A stretch of 64,000 bases of DNA from the NCBI GenBank assembly GCA_965204235.1, contig OZ241979.1, positions 3,906,001 to 3,970,000 on the forward strand. Direction: 5' to 3'. This document shows positions 32,268 to 40,969 of the stretch, piece by piece. The notes below the pieces were generated by a model. The model had not been told where the DNA came from. It ran no database searches and was given only the letters and a program-made list of their open reading frames with translations. Source of the DNA: JAJDTQ01 sp965204235. GTDB taxonomy: Bacteria; Desulfobacterota; Binatia; UBA9968; JAJDTQ01. The position numbers and the translations under genes are program-made. Every line of letters begins with the position of its first letter. The first letter of the stretch is position 1.

Positions 32268-33725
32268 CTACACGTTGACGACCACCACGCCCTTGGGTTC
32301 CAGGTAGTAGTCCAGCGCTTCGGGTCCGTGCTCCCGCCCCACGCCGCTGGACTTGACGCCGCCGAAGGGCAGCTCGTCGTAGCCGTAGTGCAGCGAGTTC
32401 ACCCACACGTTGCCCGCCTCCAGCTTGTCGATGGCCTTGTTGGCATAGACCATGTTGCGCGTCCAGATGGACGAGCCGAGGCCGAACTCGGAGCTGTTGG
32501 CCCGCTGGATGGCCTCGTCCAGGTCCCGGAACGTGAACACCGGCAGGGCCGGGCCGAAACACTCCTCCCGGGCGATGCGGGCGTCGTCGGGCACGTCCGT
32601 GAGCAGGGTCGGCAGGTAGAAGAAGCCGTTGTCGAACTCGCCGCCTTCGGGCCGGGCGCCGCCGGCCACCGCCTTGGCCCCCCGGGCCTTGGCGTCTTCC
32701 ACCTGCTCCTCCACCTCGGTGCGCTGGTAGTCCACGTGGAGCGGCCCCATGCGGCTTTCCTTCTTCATGCCGTCGCCCACCGCCTTCTTGGCGAGCCCGG
32801 CCGCCAGCTTGCCCACGAACTCCTCGGCGATGGACTCGTGCACGAAGAGGCGCTTCACCCCCAGGCACATCTGGCCGCAGTTGAAGTAGCGCCCGATGTC
32901 CGCCATCTTCACGGCCGCGTCCACGTTGGCGTCCTCCATGACGATCATGGGGTCGCTGCCGCCCAGTTCCAGGGTCACGCGCTTGATCTCCCTCCCGGCC
33001 ACCTCCATGACGTGGCGGCCGATGGGAGTGGATCCGGTGAACGCGATGCGCCGGATGCGCGGGTTGCTCAGCAGCTCCTCGCCCACGCTGCCTCCCGGGC
33101 CGCTGACGAAGTTCACCGCCCCCTTGGGCAGGGTCTTCTTGCCGTCGGCATAGGTGGCCTGCTGGATCAACTCCAGGCACAGGGCGGTGGCGAGAGGGGT
33201 GGTGGAGGCGGGCTTGACGATGATGGTGTTGCCCGCGGCCAGGGCGGGGCCCAGCTTGGTCCCCATGAGCGTCAGCGGGAAGTTCCACGGCACGATGGCG
33301 CCGCAGACGCCAATGGGCTGGCGCACCACCATGCCGTAGGCGTTCTTCTGCGGCAACGGCACGTGCGAGCCCCGCACCTTCGAGGCCAGGCCGGCATAGA
33401 ACTCCAGGCCGTGGATCAGGTGGTGGATCTCCAGGCCGGCCTCGAACAGCGTCTTCCCCTGCTCCTGGGTCAGGAGTTGGGCGATGTCCTTGCTGCGTTG
33501 CTTGATGAGGCCGCAGGCGCTCTCCAACACCTTGCCCCGGTCCTCGGGTGTGGTGTCGGACCATTCCCCGAACGCCGCGGCCGCGGCGTCCACGGCCTGC
33601 CGGACGTCCTCCTGGTCGCCTTTGACCGCGTGGTCCACTACCTGTCCGTTTGCCGGGTTCCGTACTTCGTAGGTCTCCTGCTTCACGCCGTCCACGAGCT
33701 CACCGCCGATCACGAGCTTGGCCAT
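32268..33725 (-). CDS. NAD(P)-dependent aldehyde dehydrogenase
   Basis: A 485-residue enzyme of the aldehyde dehydrogenase superfamily, oxidising an aldehyde to the acid in the cytosol. The fold is complete: PWNFPLTLMGTKLGPALAAG, then NTIIVKPASTTP, the nucleotide loop FTGSTPIGRHV, the catalytic Glu in LELGGSDP, the catalytic Cys in NCGQMCLGVKR, and EECFGPALPVF. The substrate is not predictable. The start has GGAGG eight bases upstream. It is probably cotranscribed with the upstream enoyl-CoA hydratase gene (94-base gap), and the terminator at 32211-32245 ends the unit before the ABC exporter. Confidence 0.95.
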   Translation of the reverse strand: MAKLVIGGELVDGVKQETYEVRNPANGQVVDHAVKGDQEDVRQAVDAAAAAFGEWSDTTPEDRGKVLESACGLIKQRSKDIAQLLTQEQGKTLFEAGLEIHHLIHGLEFYAGLASKVRGSHVPLPQKNAYGMVVRQPIGVCGAIVPWNFPLTLMGTKLGPALAAGNTIIVKPASTTPLATALCLELIQQATYADGKKTLPKGAVNFVSGPGGSVGEELLSNPRIRRIAFTGSTPIGRHVMEVAGREIKRVTLELGGSDPMIVMEDANVDAAVKMADIGRYFNCGQMCLGVKRLFVHESIAEEFVGKLAAGLAKKAVGDGMKKESRMGPLHVDYQRTEVEEQVEDAKARGAKAVAGGARPEGGEFDNGFFYLPTLLTDVPDDARIAREECFGPALPVFTFRDLDEAIQRANSSEFGLGSSIWTRNMVYANKAIDKLEAGNVWVNSLHYGYDELPFGGVKSSGVGREHGPEALDYYLEPKGVVVVNV

Positions 33726-33819
33726 TCGTTACCTCCGGGTTCTGGATTGGATGGGTTGCTTCGATGGGTCGCCGTCGCGCCGCGGCCCGGTTCGGCGCCG
33801 CGGCCCGAAGTCTCCCTGC

Positions 33820-34608
33820 CTACCGGCCCTGGAACTTGGCCGTCCGTTTCTCCAGGTACGCCTTCACCCCTTCGTTGCCGTCGTCGCTGGCGAAGGTCTG
33901 GGACAACGCCTCGCGCTCGAAGGCGAGGCCTTCCGGCAGGGAAGTCTCGACCCCCGACTGCACCGCGCGCTTGATCTTGCCCACGGCCAGGCTGGCCTTG
34001 TTGGGCGGCACGAACTGTTTGGCGTAGTCCATGACGTCCTGCATGAAGCTCTCTCGTTCATAGACGTAGTGGAACAGCCCCATGTCCAGGGCCTCCTCGA
34101 AGGCCACCTGCTTGCCGGTGGCGCAGAGCTCCAGGGCCTTGGCCCGGCCCACGAGACGGGGCAGGCGCTGGGTGCCGCCCATGCCCGGCATGACGCCGAG
34201 GTTCACCTCGGCCAGACCCGCCCGACCGCCGTCCTTCCTGGCGATGCGGATGTCCGCGGCCATGGCGATCTCCAGCCCGCCGCCGATGGCGTGGCCGTTG
34301 ACGGCGGCGATGACCAGCTTGGGGGTGTTCTCCATGCGCATCAGCACCTCGTGGCCGTGGAGCGCGAAGTTGGCCTTGTAGGAGAGGGTCCGGGTCCCGA
34401 GCATGTTGATGTCCGCCCCGGCCGAGAAGAACTTCTCCCCCTTGCCGGTGACCACGATCACGTGGGTCTCGTCGTCGAAGCGCGCCTGCAGCAGCGCGTC
34501 GTCGAGATCCCGCAGCATTTCGTGGGTGTAGGAATTGACCGGCGGGTGGTTCAACTCGATGAGGGAGATGCCGTCCGCGGTCGTCTGGTCGATGGTGCCG
34601 TCCGCCAT
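33820..34608 (-). CDS. Enoyl-CoA hydratase/isomerase family protein
   Basis: A 262-residue crotonase-fold protein. The oxyanion-hole segment is FFSAGADINML followed by AAVNGHAIGGGLEIAMAADI. The second conserved block AEVNLGVMPGMGGTQRLPRL carries the Glu of hydratases (Glu in AEVNLG), so true hydratase activity is plausible. The N-terminus MADGTIDQTTADGISLIELN is normal, and the ATG has AGGAGG just upstream. It heads a small minus-strand unit with the aldehyde dehydrogenase gene, suggesting fatty or aromatic acid breakdown. Confidence 0.94.
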   Translation of the reverse strand: MADGTIDQTTADGISLIELNHPPVNSYTHEMLRDLDDALLQARFDDETHVIVVTGKGEKFFSAGADINMLGTRTLSYKANFALHGHEVLMRMENTPKLVIAAVNGHAIGGGLEIAMAADIRIARKDGGRAGLAEVNLGVMPGMGGTQRLPRLVGRAKALELCATGKQVAFEEALDMGLFHYVYERESFMQDVMDYAKQFVPPNKASLAVGKIKRAVQSGVETSLPEGLAFEREALSQTFASDDGNEGVKAYLEKRTAKFQGR

Positions 34609-34978
34609 TTGTGCCTCCTGAAGTAACGTTTATCGCGAGCCGCGTCCTCCGTATCGGCCACGCACGCGGAGGACCGGCGGGTTCGCCGACCGGCTCCAGC
34701 CCGGGATGCTGGAAGGGGGGCGCCCCCGTTCGTCGATCCGCTTGAGGAAACTCGGAACGATTGCCCCCGTTCGTCCTAGCGCAGCGGAGATCTGAGCGTA
34801 GCGCAGCGGAGATCTCCGTTCATCCTGAACGTAGCGAAGCGGAGTCGAAGGACGCGCTTGCCGGAATTGCCCAGAGGTTCCTTGAATTAACCGGCAGGGC
34901 CGGACAAGTCAACAGTCGGGCGTTCCCGCCCGCGGCGCGCCATTGGAAAAACCGTCGTCGTGTGGCAAGAGTGACGCG
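34609..34978. other. Divergent intergenic region carrying a mobile-element copy
   Basis: These 370 bases separate the enoyl-CoA hydratase gene from a plus-strand gene. Apart from mobile-element copy G (34746-34881) I see no gene; promoters for both directions must lie here but none stands out. Confidence 0.6.
34746..34881 (-). mobile_element. MITE-like dispersed element, copy G
   Basis: A 136-bp copy in minus orientation with a perfect TTGA target duplication (34742-34745 and 34882-34885). Its core has been expanded by a tandem GCAGCGGAGATCT duplication. Confidence 0.85.
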
Positions 34979-36148
34979 ATGGCTAGGCAGGACAAGCGGC
35001 AAAAGGCCCTCCGGAGCGGTCTGGACACGCTGCGGAGGGACGGTTTGGAGACGGAATCGCCGGATGCGGCCCTGGTGGAGCCGTTGCTCCAACGGTTCGG
35101 GTCCGGTCCTGAAGTTTCCCTGGCGGTGGTCCACGTCCTGGGCCGCATCCGGGACGCCGCTTCGGTGGCCGCCCTGGAGGGCATGGAGAAGCGGGTCGGC
35201 AGCAAGGAGGTCCGGCGCGAGATCCGCCGATCCCTGTTCAGGCTGGCCCAGGTGGGGCTCGCGCCCGCGGAGCCGCAGGAGCCCGAGGTCCGCGGGGATC
35301 GGCCGAACTTCAGTCTGGCGCCGGAGATCGAAGGATATCTTGCATCCGTCACCGGGGACGGTTCCCGGTTGGTGGTGTTGACTCGTCCGCAACCCGGCCT
35401 TGGACTGCTGACGGTCCACGCGGGCGTGCACGACCGCAGGGGGATGGAATATCTGTGGAGCGCCATCGTGAGCGGCAAGGAGTTCCGGCGGATGATGGAC
35501 GCCGTGAAGGCTGAGTTCCTGGTCTCCATGACCCCCGTGCCGTGGGAGTACGCGGACTGCTTGATGCACGATGCCTACCGGAAGGCGGAGGGTCCGCCGG
35601 GGGAAGGGGTGGCGGACTATCCCGAGCTGCGCAGCCGCCTGAGCCCTGCCAAGGCCGCGCCCCGGGCGCACCCGGTCTTCGACCTCGTGGACGCGGACGG
35701 CATCGGTTCCGCGGCGCCTTCCGAGGTTTCGGAGAAGATCCTGGAGGATTCGGAGCTCCGCACCTGGTACGTGGACGAGGACCTGATGGCTCCCTGGCTT
35801 GCGCGAATCGAGGATACCGAGCGGAGCCGCATCGTGCTCAACCCGGTCCAGCAGCAGGAACGCTTCCGCAGCATCGTCCGGGACGCGGTGGAGGGCATCT
35901 TCCTCGACCCTGACATGGGCTCCGTGTTCGCGGGGCGCCTGGAGGACGCCGCGCTCCACATGCACGCGGCCGGCCGGGAAGAGCACGCGAGGGGAGCCCT
36001 CGCCCTGGCCCTGGCCATCCGCCGCCGGGACCTGGGAAGTCTGGGCGCGCCGTTGCTGGAAGCCCTGGTGGTACGGAGCCTGAGGCTTCACAAGACTCGG
36101 GATGAGGAAGCGGACGAAGAAGGACCGTCCCTCATCCTCAAGCCGTAA
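34979..36148 (+). CDS. HEAT-like repeat protein of unknown function
   Basis: A 389-residue soluble protein without signal peptide or membrane segment that I cannot assign. The first 90 residues have HEAT-like helical pairs (EPLLQRFGSGPEVSLAVVHV, then LEGMEKRVGSKEVRREIRRS). The central part starts FSLAPEIEGYLASVTGDGSR and looks like a mixed alpha/beta domain; the C-terminus is Ala-rich helical and ends acidic. An in-frame ATG at 34943 would add 12 residues; 34979 gives the more natural basic start MARQDKRQKAL. It stands alone between element copy G and the convergent RidA gene. Confidence 0.8.
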   Translation: MARQDKRQKALRSGLDTLRRDGLETESPDAALVEPLLQRFGSGPEVSLAVVHVLGRIRDAASVAALEGMEKRVGSKEVRREIRRSLFRLAQVGLAPAEPQEPEVRGDRPNFSLAPEIEGYLASVTGDGSRLVVLTRPQPGLGLLTVHAGVHDRRGMEYLWSAIVSGKEFRRMMDAVKAEFLVSMTPVPWEYADCLMHDAYRKAEGPPGEGVADYPELRSRLSPAKAAPRAHPVFDLVDADGIGSAAPSEVSEKILEDSELRTWYVDEDLMAPWLARIEDTERSRIVLNPVQQQERFRSIVRDAVEGIFLDPDMGSVFAGRLEDAALHMHAAGREEHARGALALALAIRRRDLGSLGAPLLEALVVRSLRLHKTRDEEADEEGPSLILKP

Positions 36149-36229
36149 CGCCGCGCGCGTCCGACCGCGGCCATGCGGCGGACGGTTGGACGGCCAGGCT
36201 GCGCCCGGACATCCCTCAGGCAGGGCCCG

Positions 36230-36622
36230 TCAGTCCCGGAGCACGGCGATGGCCTCGATCTCCACCAGGTAGTGGGGGTTGGCCAAGCCGCTGACCACCA
36301 CCAGGGTGCTCGCCGGCGGGTCGGCGCCGAAGTACTTGAGCCGCGCAGGGCCCAGGTCGTCCCGATGCCGCGGGTCGGTGACGTAGGTGGTGATCTTGAC
36401 CACGTCGGCGAAGCTGGCGCCCGCCTCGTCCAGGACCGACTTCATGTTCTTCAGGACCTGCTCGGCCTGGGCCCCGGCGTCGCCCTTGCCGACCACGTTG
36501 CCGTCGGCGTCCACCGCGGTCTGGCCGGCGATGAAGAGCAGGCGTTTCCCTTCGGCGAGTATGCCCTGGGAGTAACGCGGCCGGGGATCGGGAATGGCTT
36601 GGGGTTGAAGCGGTTTTCTCAT
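36230..36622 (-). CDS. RidA family reactive-intermediate deaminase-like protein
   Basis: A 130-residue RidA/YjgF/UK114 family protein. Members hydrolyse reactive enamine or imine intermediates released by PLP enzymes and form trimers. Typical stretches are PRYSQGI, LLFIAGQTAVDADGNVVGKG, then AQAEQVLKNMKSVLDEAGAS and VVKITTYVTD. The start at 36622 is preceded by GGGAGGACG. The position of the substrate-binding arginine of archetypal RidA is not conserved in an obvious way (the region reads ADPPASTLVVVSGL), so it may belong to a divergent subgroup. Confidence 0.9.
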   Translation of the reverse strand: MRKPLQPQAIPDPRPRYSQGILAEGKRLLFIAGQTAVDADGNVVGKGDAGAQAEQVLKNMKSVLDEAGASFADVVKITTYVTDPRHRDDLGPARLKYFGADPPASTLVVVSGLANPHYLVEIEAIAVLRD

Positions 36623-36785
36623 GTCGTCCTCCCGGGATCGATTACGCTTCCATGGACCGCAACGACGGTCCCTCGGATGCCCGCCAAGCATAGAGCTTCT
36701 CCTCCGCCAACGCCAGGGGTCCCGCCTCCGAGCGGTCCCGCGCTGCGGGTATCCCTGGAGCGTCGATGGCCGCGGCCGGCGGGGA

Positions 36786-38873
36786 CTACCGGGCCGGTAT
36801 CCTTGCTTCCCAGAGCACTCGGCCTCTTCCTCCGTCCTGTCCCGTCCGGATGCCGGAGACGGGATAATCGGGCAATGGAAGGATCGCCATGCATTTCCCC
36901 TCGAACAGCACGCCATTTTCCCGGAAGGCGTGGCGAAACCCCTCGAAGCCGTCCTCGTACCTCCTGCGCCATCTGGGCAGGCGCCGTCCGGGCAGGTCTT
37001 TCGGGTCTTCGGGGGTCACCTCCACGAACACCCGGAGGGGCACATCCTCCCGGACGCAGGGCTCCCTGACGTGGATCAGCGCGCCGTCAACGAGATAGAC
37101 GTCGAAGTAGGAGCGCGCCACAGGTTCTCCGGACACCACTCGCTGGTACGTGGTCCGGTACAACTCCACCAGGTCGTCCATGCCTGCGGAATCATACAGG
37201 AACACCCGTTCGTTCCCGGGCGTGAGCAGGGCGTCGCTCTCCACACGGTCGCGGGTGAGGAGGAAGTCCGCAGCCCGGACCGCAGCTTCCATGCCATGGG
37301 GTTGCGTCAGGACGCTTCCGGCGAAATGGTACTTTCGTTCGTGGCGCGAAGGTTTGACCTGCCGGGACCAGTCCGGCTTGACGGATGCAAGGAGCAGGAC
37401 CACCTTTCCCTGCGTGGTTTCGCGGATGCTCCCGAGTTCGGCCAGGGTGGCCAGTTGGATCTCGGCCGCCGGGGCGTCCGGGCGCCATCGGTGGTTCATC
37501 TGGACGGTGGAGACGACGAAGGCGAGCAGCCCCGCAACGGCAAGGCCCACCACCGGACCATGCCCCCAGCGCCTGTGGACGTACAGCAGGAGCAGTGAGT
37601 AGAACACCAGCGGGACGCCCACGTAGTACAGGGCTCCGTGGGGGTTTCCTGCAGCATTGTGGCGCATGAGCAGGGCCCAGAAGAACCCGGACAGGGCAAG
37701 GGTGGCCACGAGCATGCGGCGCCGCCGGGCCAACAGCGGCCCCGCAAGGCGCACCACGGTCGTGGATGCGACCATGACCATCAGCAGCACCGGGAGGGAA
37801 ACCCACAACGGCAGCCCCGAAAAGACCGACGCCGAAAAGGGAGCGGAGGAAAACCACTCCAACAGATCGACTCCCCAGTCGGTCAGCACGAATGGAACGG
37901 AGGCCACGCAGACACGAAAGAGTTGCTGTTGCAGGAAGCGCAGCCAACCCACACGGTCGAAGACGGTGTTCAACTCCTGGTCCAGTCCGGTCCGCCTGAG
38001 CATGGACTGGACCGACGGCAGTTCGCTCACCGCGGTCTGGCCTCCGAACGCGGCGTACTCGTTGGCGAAGTTGAAGCCCAGGACGACCGCGCCGAACAGC
38101 AGCGCGAACAGGCCCAGCGCCATGTGGCGGCTGCGCAGCACCGCCGCCCCGGTGGAGCGCAGACGCGGCCACAGCGCGGTCCCGTCCTTCCACGTCCGAA
38201 CCGCCTCGCTCGCCGTACCCAGGATGAGGAACGGCAGCAGGAACGCATACACGCGCCACCCCAGCAGCAGTGCAACGCAGGTCCTGGCCAGCAGTTGCCG
38301 GAACCGTCCCTCCTGCACGAACACCACCATGCCGTGGAACACCAGCATCACCGCGAACAGGTCCACGCTGTACTCGACGCCAACCGCGTCGCCGTAGAAC
38401 AGCATGTAGAAGGAGGAGAAGGCCGTGAGGGTGGCTGCCAGTGCGATCCAGCGGTGGGAGGTGATTCGAGCAAGGGAGTGGAAGGCCAGGAGGGCGGCGG
38501 CGCTGAACAACAGCAGCATGAGCATGCGTGCGGCCAGGATCCTGGCCGACAGGTCGGTTCCGAAGGGGAGCATGGCGAGTTTGATGAGCGCGTATCCGCC
38601 GACCGGAAAGCGGCTGAACATGTCGTATGCGGGGGCGCCGCCCGATCCTTCGCGCCGCCACCGGAACAACCGGAAACCGTGGTCGGGGGACAGGTTCTCG
38701 GCGACGGACAGGTTCAGCGCCGTATTCCAGTCATGGGCGCCGGGGCGGTAGAAGTAACCCTTGTCGAAGCTGCACAGGAACAACGTGGACAGGGCGAGCA
38801 GCAGCAACCCCAGAGTGAGGCGTTCAGGCCGGAACCCCCGGGGGGGGTCAGGACAGTCTGTCTCCATCATCAT
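36786..38873 (-). CDS. Polytopic membrane protein (GT-C-like), paralogue of 52454-54571
   Basis: A 695-residue inner-membrane protein with about ten hydrophobic segments in the first 460 residues (first LGLLLLALSTLFLCSF) and a soluble C-terminal domain of about 230 residues. Layout and motifs such as SRFPVGGYALIKLAMLPFG recall GT-C type glycosyltransferases of the ArnT/family 39 kind, but I see no decisive catalytic motif. The three ATGs in a row at 38865-38873 begin MMMETDCPDPPRG. The DNA after the start has a C8G5 run. A closely similar gene on the other strand lies 13.6 kb away. Nothing nearby reveals the substrate. Confidence 0.85.
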   Translation of the reverse strand: MMMETDCPDPPRGFRPERLTLGLLLLALSTLFLCSFDKGYFYRPGAHDWNTALNLSVAENLSPDHGFRLFRWRREGSGGAPAYDMFSRFPVGGYALIKLAMLPFGTDLSARILAARMLMLLLFSAAALLAFHSLARITSHRWIALAATLTAFSSFYMLFYGDAVGVEYSVDLFAVMLVFHGMVVFVQEGRFRQLLARTCVALLLGWRVYAFLLPFLILGTASEAVRTWKDGTALWPRLRSTGAAVLRSRHMALGLFALLFGAVVLGFNFANEYAAFGGQTAVSELPSVQSMLRRTGLDQELNTVFDRVGWLRFLQQQLFRVCVASVPFVLTDWGVDLLEWFSSAPFSASVFSGLPLWVSLPVLLMVMVASTTVVRLAGPLLARRRRMLVATLALSGFFWALLMRHNAAGNPHGALYYVGVPLVFYSLLLLYVHRRWGHGPVVGLAVAGLLAFVVSTVQMNHRWRPDAPAAEIQLATLAELGSIRETTQGKVVLLLASVKPDWSRQVKPSRHERKYHFAGSVLTQPHGMEAAVRAADFLLTRDRVESDALLTPGNERVFLYDSAGMDDLVELYRTTYQRVVSGEPVARSYFDVYLVDGALIHVREPCVREDVPLRVFVEVTPEDPKDLPGRRLPRWRRRYEDGFEGFRHAFRENGVLFEGKCMAILPLPDYPVSGIRTGQDGGRGRVLWEARIPAR

Positions 38874-39279
38874 CTTCCAGAGCAGTATATTTCAATCCGG
38901 GGGATTGTCCAATGCAGGATGCCGCTGAAGGAGAGAGTCCCAAATCCCGTCGTCTCCCTCCCCCTTCTATCTTCCCGGTACTGGATTCCCAACAGTCCTT
39001 GCCCCATAATACTTGCACCTCGTTGGCGATGGTTCTTTTCTCTTCCAACTCCATCCTGGCCCGCTCCCGCACGGGCGTCAACGAGGCGCGCCCCCTTTTG
39101 GTGGTGGGTCCGGGTTTTCCAACGGAACACCGGCGGCCCATGGCCTGCGGGAACCCCCTGCGGCGCGCAGAGCGGGTTCGAAAGCGCGAAGACTTCCTCG
39201 CGCTTCGGGCTAAAGTTCGATGCCGACAGGTCGATCTGCTTCTGTGTGGGCGATAAAACGACACGGAAGGAGAACAGGG
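38874..39279. other. Intergenic region upstream of the Gly-Cys protein gene
   Basis: This 406-base divergent gap shows no credible gene; open frames across it have no ribosome site or coding character. It should contain promoters for the membrane protein (left) and the Gly-Cys protein (right). Confidence 0.55.
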
Positions 39280-39873
39280 ATGCAAACGATGGAAGATTCT
39301 GCTCGGGCAGGCGCGGTGACGACCACGTGGCTGCTCGATGCTCGTGACGAAGACCTCGACCTGGAGATCCACGGCTGTGGATGCGGTTGCGGCTGTGGGT
39401 GTGGATGCGGTTGTGGCTGCGGGTGTGGGTGTGGGTGCGGTTGCGCGTGCAGTTGCATGTGCGGCGGCGACTCGGACGCGGGGGATGCTGACGCCTCGTC
39501 CGAAGCTTCATCCGAACCGGAGTCCGAAGCCGCATCCGTAGCGACTGCGGCATGCGGTGCGTCTGCGGCATTGTCATCCATGGGGTTCGATCCGATTGCC
39601 GCGGCCGGAATGCCCTATGACCCCAACGGGGACGAGAGTTTCCTCGTCACCGCAACGCGCGGGATGGGGGAGATGAGTTCACCCATCGACCCCGCGGGGA
39701 TCCTCAGTATCGGGTACTCGCTTGCCACGGACGCCAAGTGTCAAGAGGCGGTTGCCAACGCTGCGAGTGCAGTCTTCGACTACCTCAACGATTCCTTTTC
39801 CGGGATGTTCGACAGCGTCCGGGAGCAGTCGGAAAGCACCCGCGAGCTTTTCTATAACACTGACTTGGACTAG
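39280..39873 (+). CDS. Gly-Cys repeat protein of unknown function
   Basis: A 197-residue acidic protein. Residues 1-31 are leader-like (TTTWLLDARDEDLDLEIHG). Residues 32-63 are twelve consecutive Gly-Cys dipeptides followed by Ala-Cys, Ser-Cys, Met-Cys and Gly-Gly: fifteen cysteines at every second position. A Ser/Ala/Glu/Asp linker (about 64-90) leads to a C-terminal domain ending SVREQSESTRELFYNTDLD. There is no signal peptide or membrane segment. Glycine codons of all four kinds and both cysteine codons are mixed, so the repeat is a selected protein feature and not a simple DNA microsatellite. GGAAGGAG precedes the ATG. It could bind metal or be a modified-peptide precursor, but no modification enzyme is nearby. 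A Sel1 gene follows 71 bases later. Confidence 0.85.
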   Translation: MQTMEDSARAGAVTTTWLLDARDEDLDLEIHGCGCGCGCGCGCGCGCGCGCGCGCACSCMCGGDSDAGDADASSEASSEPESEAASVATAACGASAALSSMGFDPIAAAGMPYDPNGDESFLVTATRGMGEMSSPIDPAGILSIGYSLATDAKCQEAVANAASAVFDYLNDSFSGMFDSVREQSESTRELFYNTDLD

Positions 39874-39944
39874 GGGCAGCGACCGGCGTCGATAGCCATC
39901 GCCGCGTTACCGGCGGCATGAAGGAAAAAAAGGGAGGAAACGCC

Positions 39945-40925
39945 ATGACTGAACGTATCCGGGCAACGGTTTCCGTGCTTCTCGCGTCGAGTCTGGTCTG
40001 GATCGCGTTGGGGACGGGCTTCGCGCGCGCCCTGGCCGAGACGCCGACGCAACGGGCGTCCGTGGAGACGTGTCTCGACAAGGACAGGGAGTGGGCCGAG
40101 AGGGTCGTCGGGTGCCGGGCAGCCGCGGAACAGGGCGACGCCCAGGCGCAGCACGTCCTTGGTTTCGTCCATGAGAGGGGCCTCGGGGCGCCCGAAGACG
40201 CCGCGGAGGCGGCGCGCTGGTACCGCGCCGCCGCGGAGCAGGGGTCCCCGGTGGCGCAGCACGATACCGGGCGCCTCTACGAGACGGGCCAGGGGGTTCC
40301 GAAAGACTACGTGGAGGCGTTGCGCTGGTACCGCTTGGCCGCGGAGCAGGGGTTGGCCGAGGCCCAGGCGCAACTCGGCGCCATGTATTACCAGGGGCAC
40401 GGGGTGGCCCAGGACTACGTGGAGGCGTTGCGTTGGCTCCGCCTAGCCGCGGAACAGGGGCATCGCCGTGCGCAATACAACCTGGGCGTCATGTACGAAA
40501 AGGCGCACGGGGTGGCCCGGGACTACGTGGAGGCGGTGCACTGGTACCGCCTGGCCGCGGCGGGCGGCCAGGGACACGTGGGCGCGGTGTACAACCTTGG
40601 AGCGATGTATTCCCGGGGCCACGGCGTTCCGCAAGACCAGGTGGAAGCCGTGCGCTGGTGCCGTCTGGCGGCCGAGCGGGGGTTGCCCCTGGCGCAGGCC
40701 CACCTGGGCATCCGGTACACCACGGGCTACGGCGTCGGCCGAGACCCCGTGCTTGCTTACAAGTGGTTCCATCTGGCCGCCATGAGCTCGGGCGAGGCAG
40801 AAGCGGAGTGGGTCAAGACGCGCAAGGCGCTCCGGGAGAAGATGACCCCTGCGGAGGTGGCGGAGGCGGAACGGCTGGCGCTCGAATGGTCCGGGAAACG
40901 TCGGGGGAGCCGGGAGCGCAATTGA
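39945..40925 (+). CDS. Secreted Sel1-repeat protein
   Basis: A 326-residue protein with an N-terminal signal peptide (TVSVLLASSLVWIALGTGFA, cleavage near ALA-E) and about six to seven Sel1-like/TPR-type repeats of 36 residues, each with the pattern A-Q-x-x-L-G-x-x-Y-x-x-G-x-G-V, for example AQLGAMYYQGHGVAQDYVEA. Such repeats form solenoid scaffolds for protein-protein contacts, often in envelope processes. The ATG at 39945 follows GGGAGGA; an in-frame ATG at 39918 has no ribosome site. It is downstream of the Gly-Cys protein gene in the same direction and may be cotranscribed with it. Confidence 0.92.
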   Translation: MTERIRATVSVLLASSLVWIALGTGFARALAETPTQRASVETCLDKDREWAERVVGCRAAAEQGDAQAQHVLGFVHERGLGAPEDAAEAARWYRAAAEQGSPVAQHDTGRLYETGQGVPKDYVEALRWYRLAAEQGLAEAQAQLGAMYYQGHGVAQDYVEALRWLRLAAEQGHRRAQYNLGVMYEKAHGVARDYVEAVHWYRLAAAGGQGHVGAVYNLGAMYSRGHGVPQDQVEAVRWCRLAAERGLPLAQAHLGIRYTTGYGVGRDPVLAYKWFHLAAMSSGEAEAEWVKTRKALREKMTPAEVAEAERLALEWSGKRRGSRERN

Positions 40926-40932
40926 CCGGCGG

Positions 40933-40967
40933 CGCGCCTGCCGGATGACGCGAGTCCGGCAGGCGCG
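40933..40967. terminator. Hairpin between convergent genes
   Basis: CGCGCCTGCCGGA (40933-40945) and TCCGGCAGGCGCG (40955-40967) are perfect 13-bp inverted arms with a 9-base loop, between the stops of the Sel1 gene and the minus-strand TPR gene. There is no T-tract, so it is a strong bidirectional hairpin but not a canonical rho-independent terminator. Confidence 0.55.
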
Positions 40968-40969
40968 GC

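Noticed and set aside
38912..39256. A 114-codon frame upstream of the Gly-Cys protein
   Set aside because: No Shine-Dalgarno sequence, mixed composition and no family likeness; it ends just before the real ribosome site at 39265.
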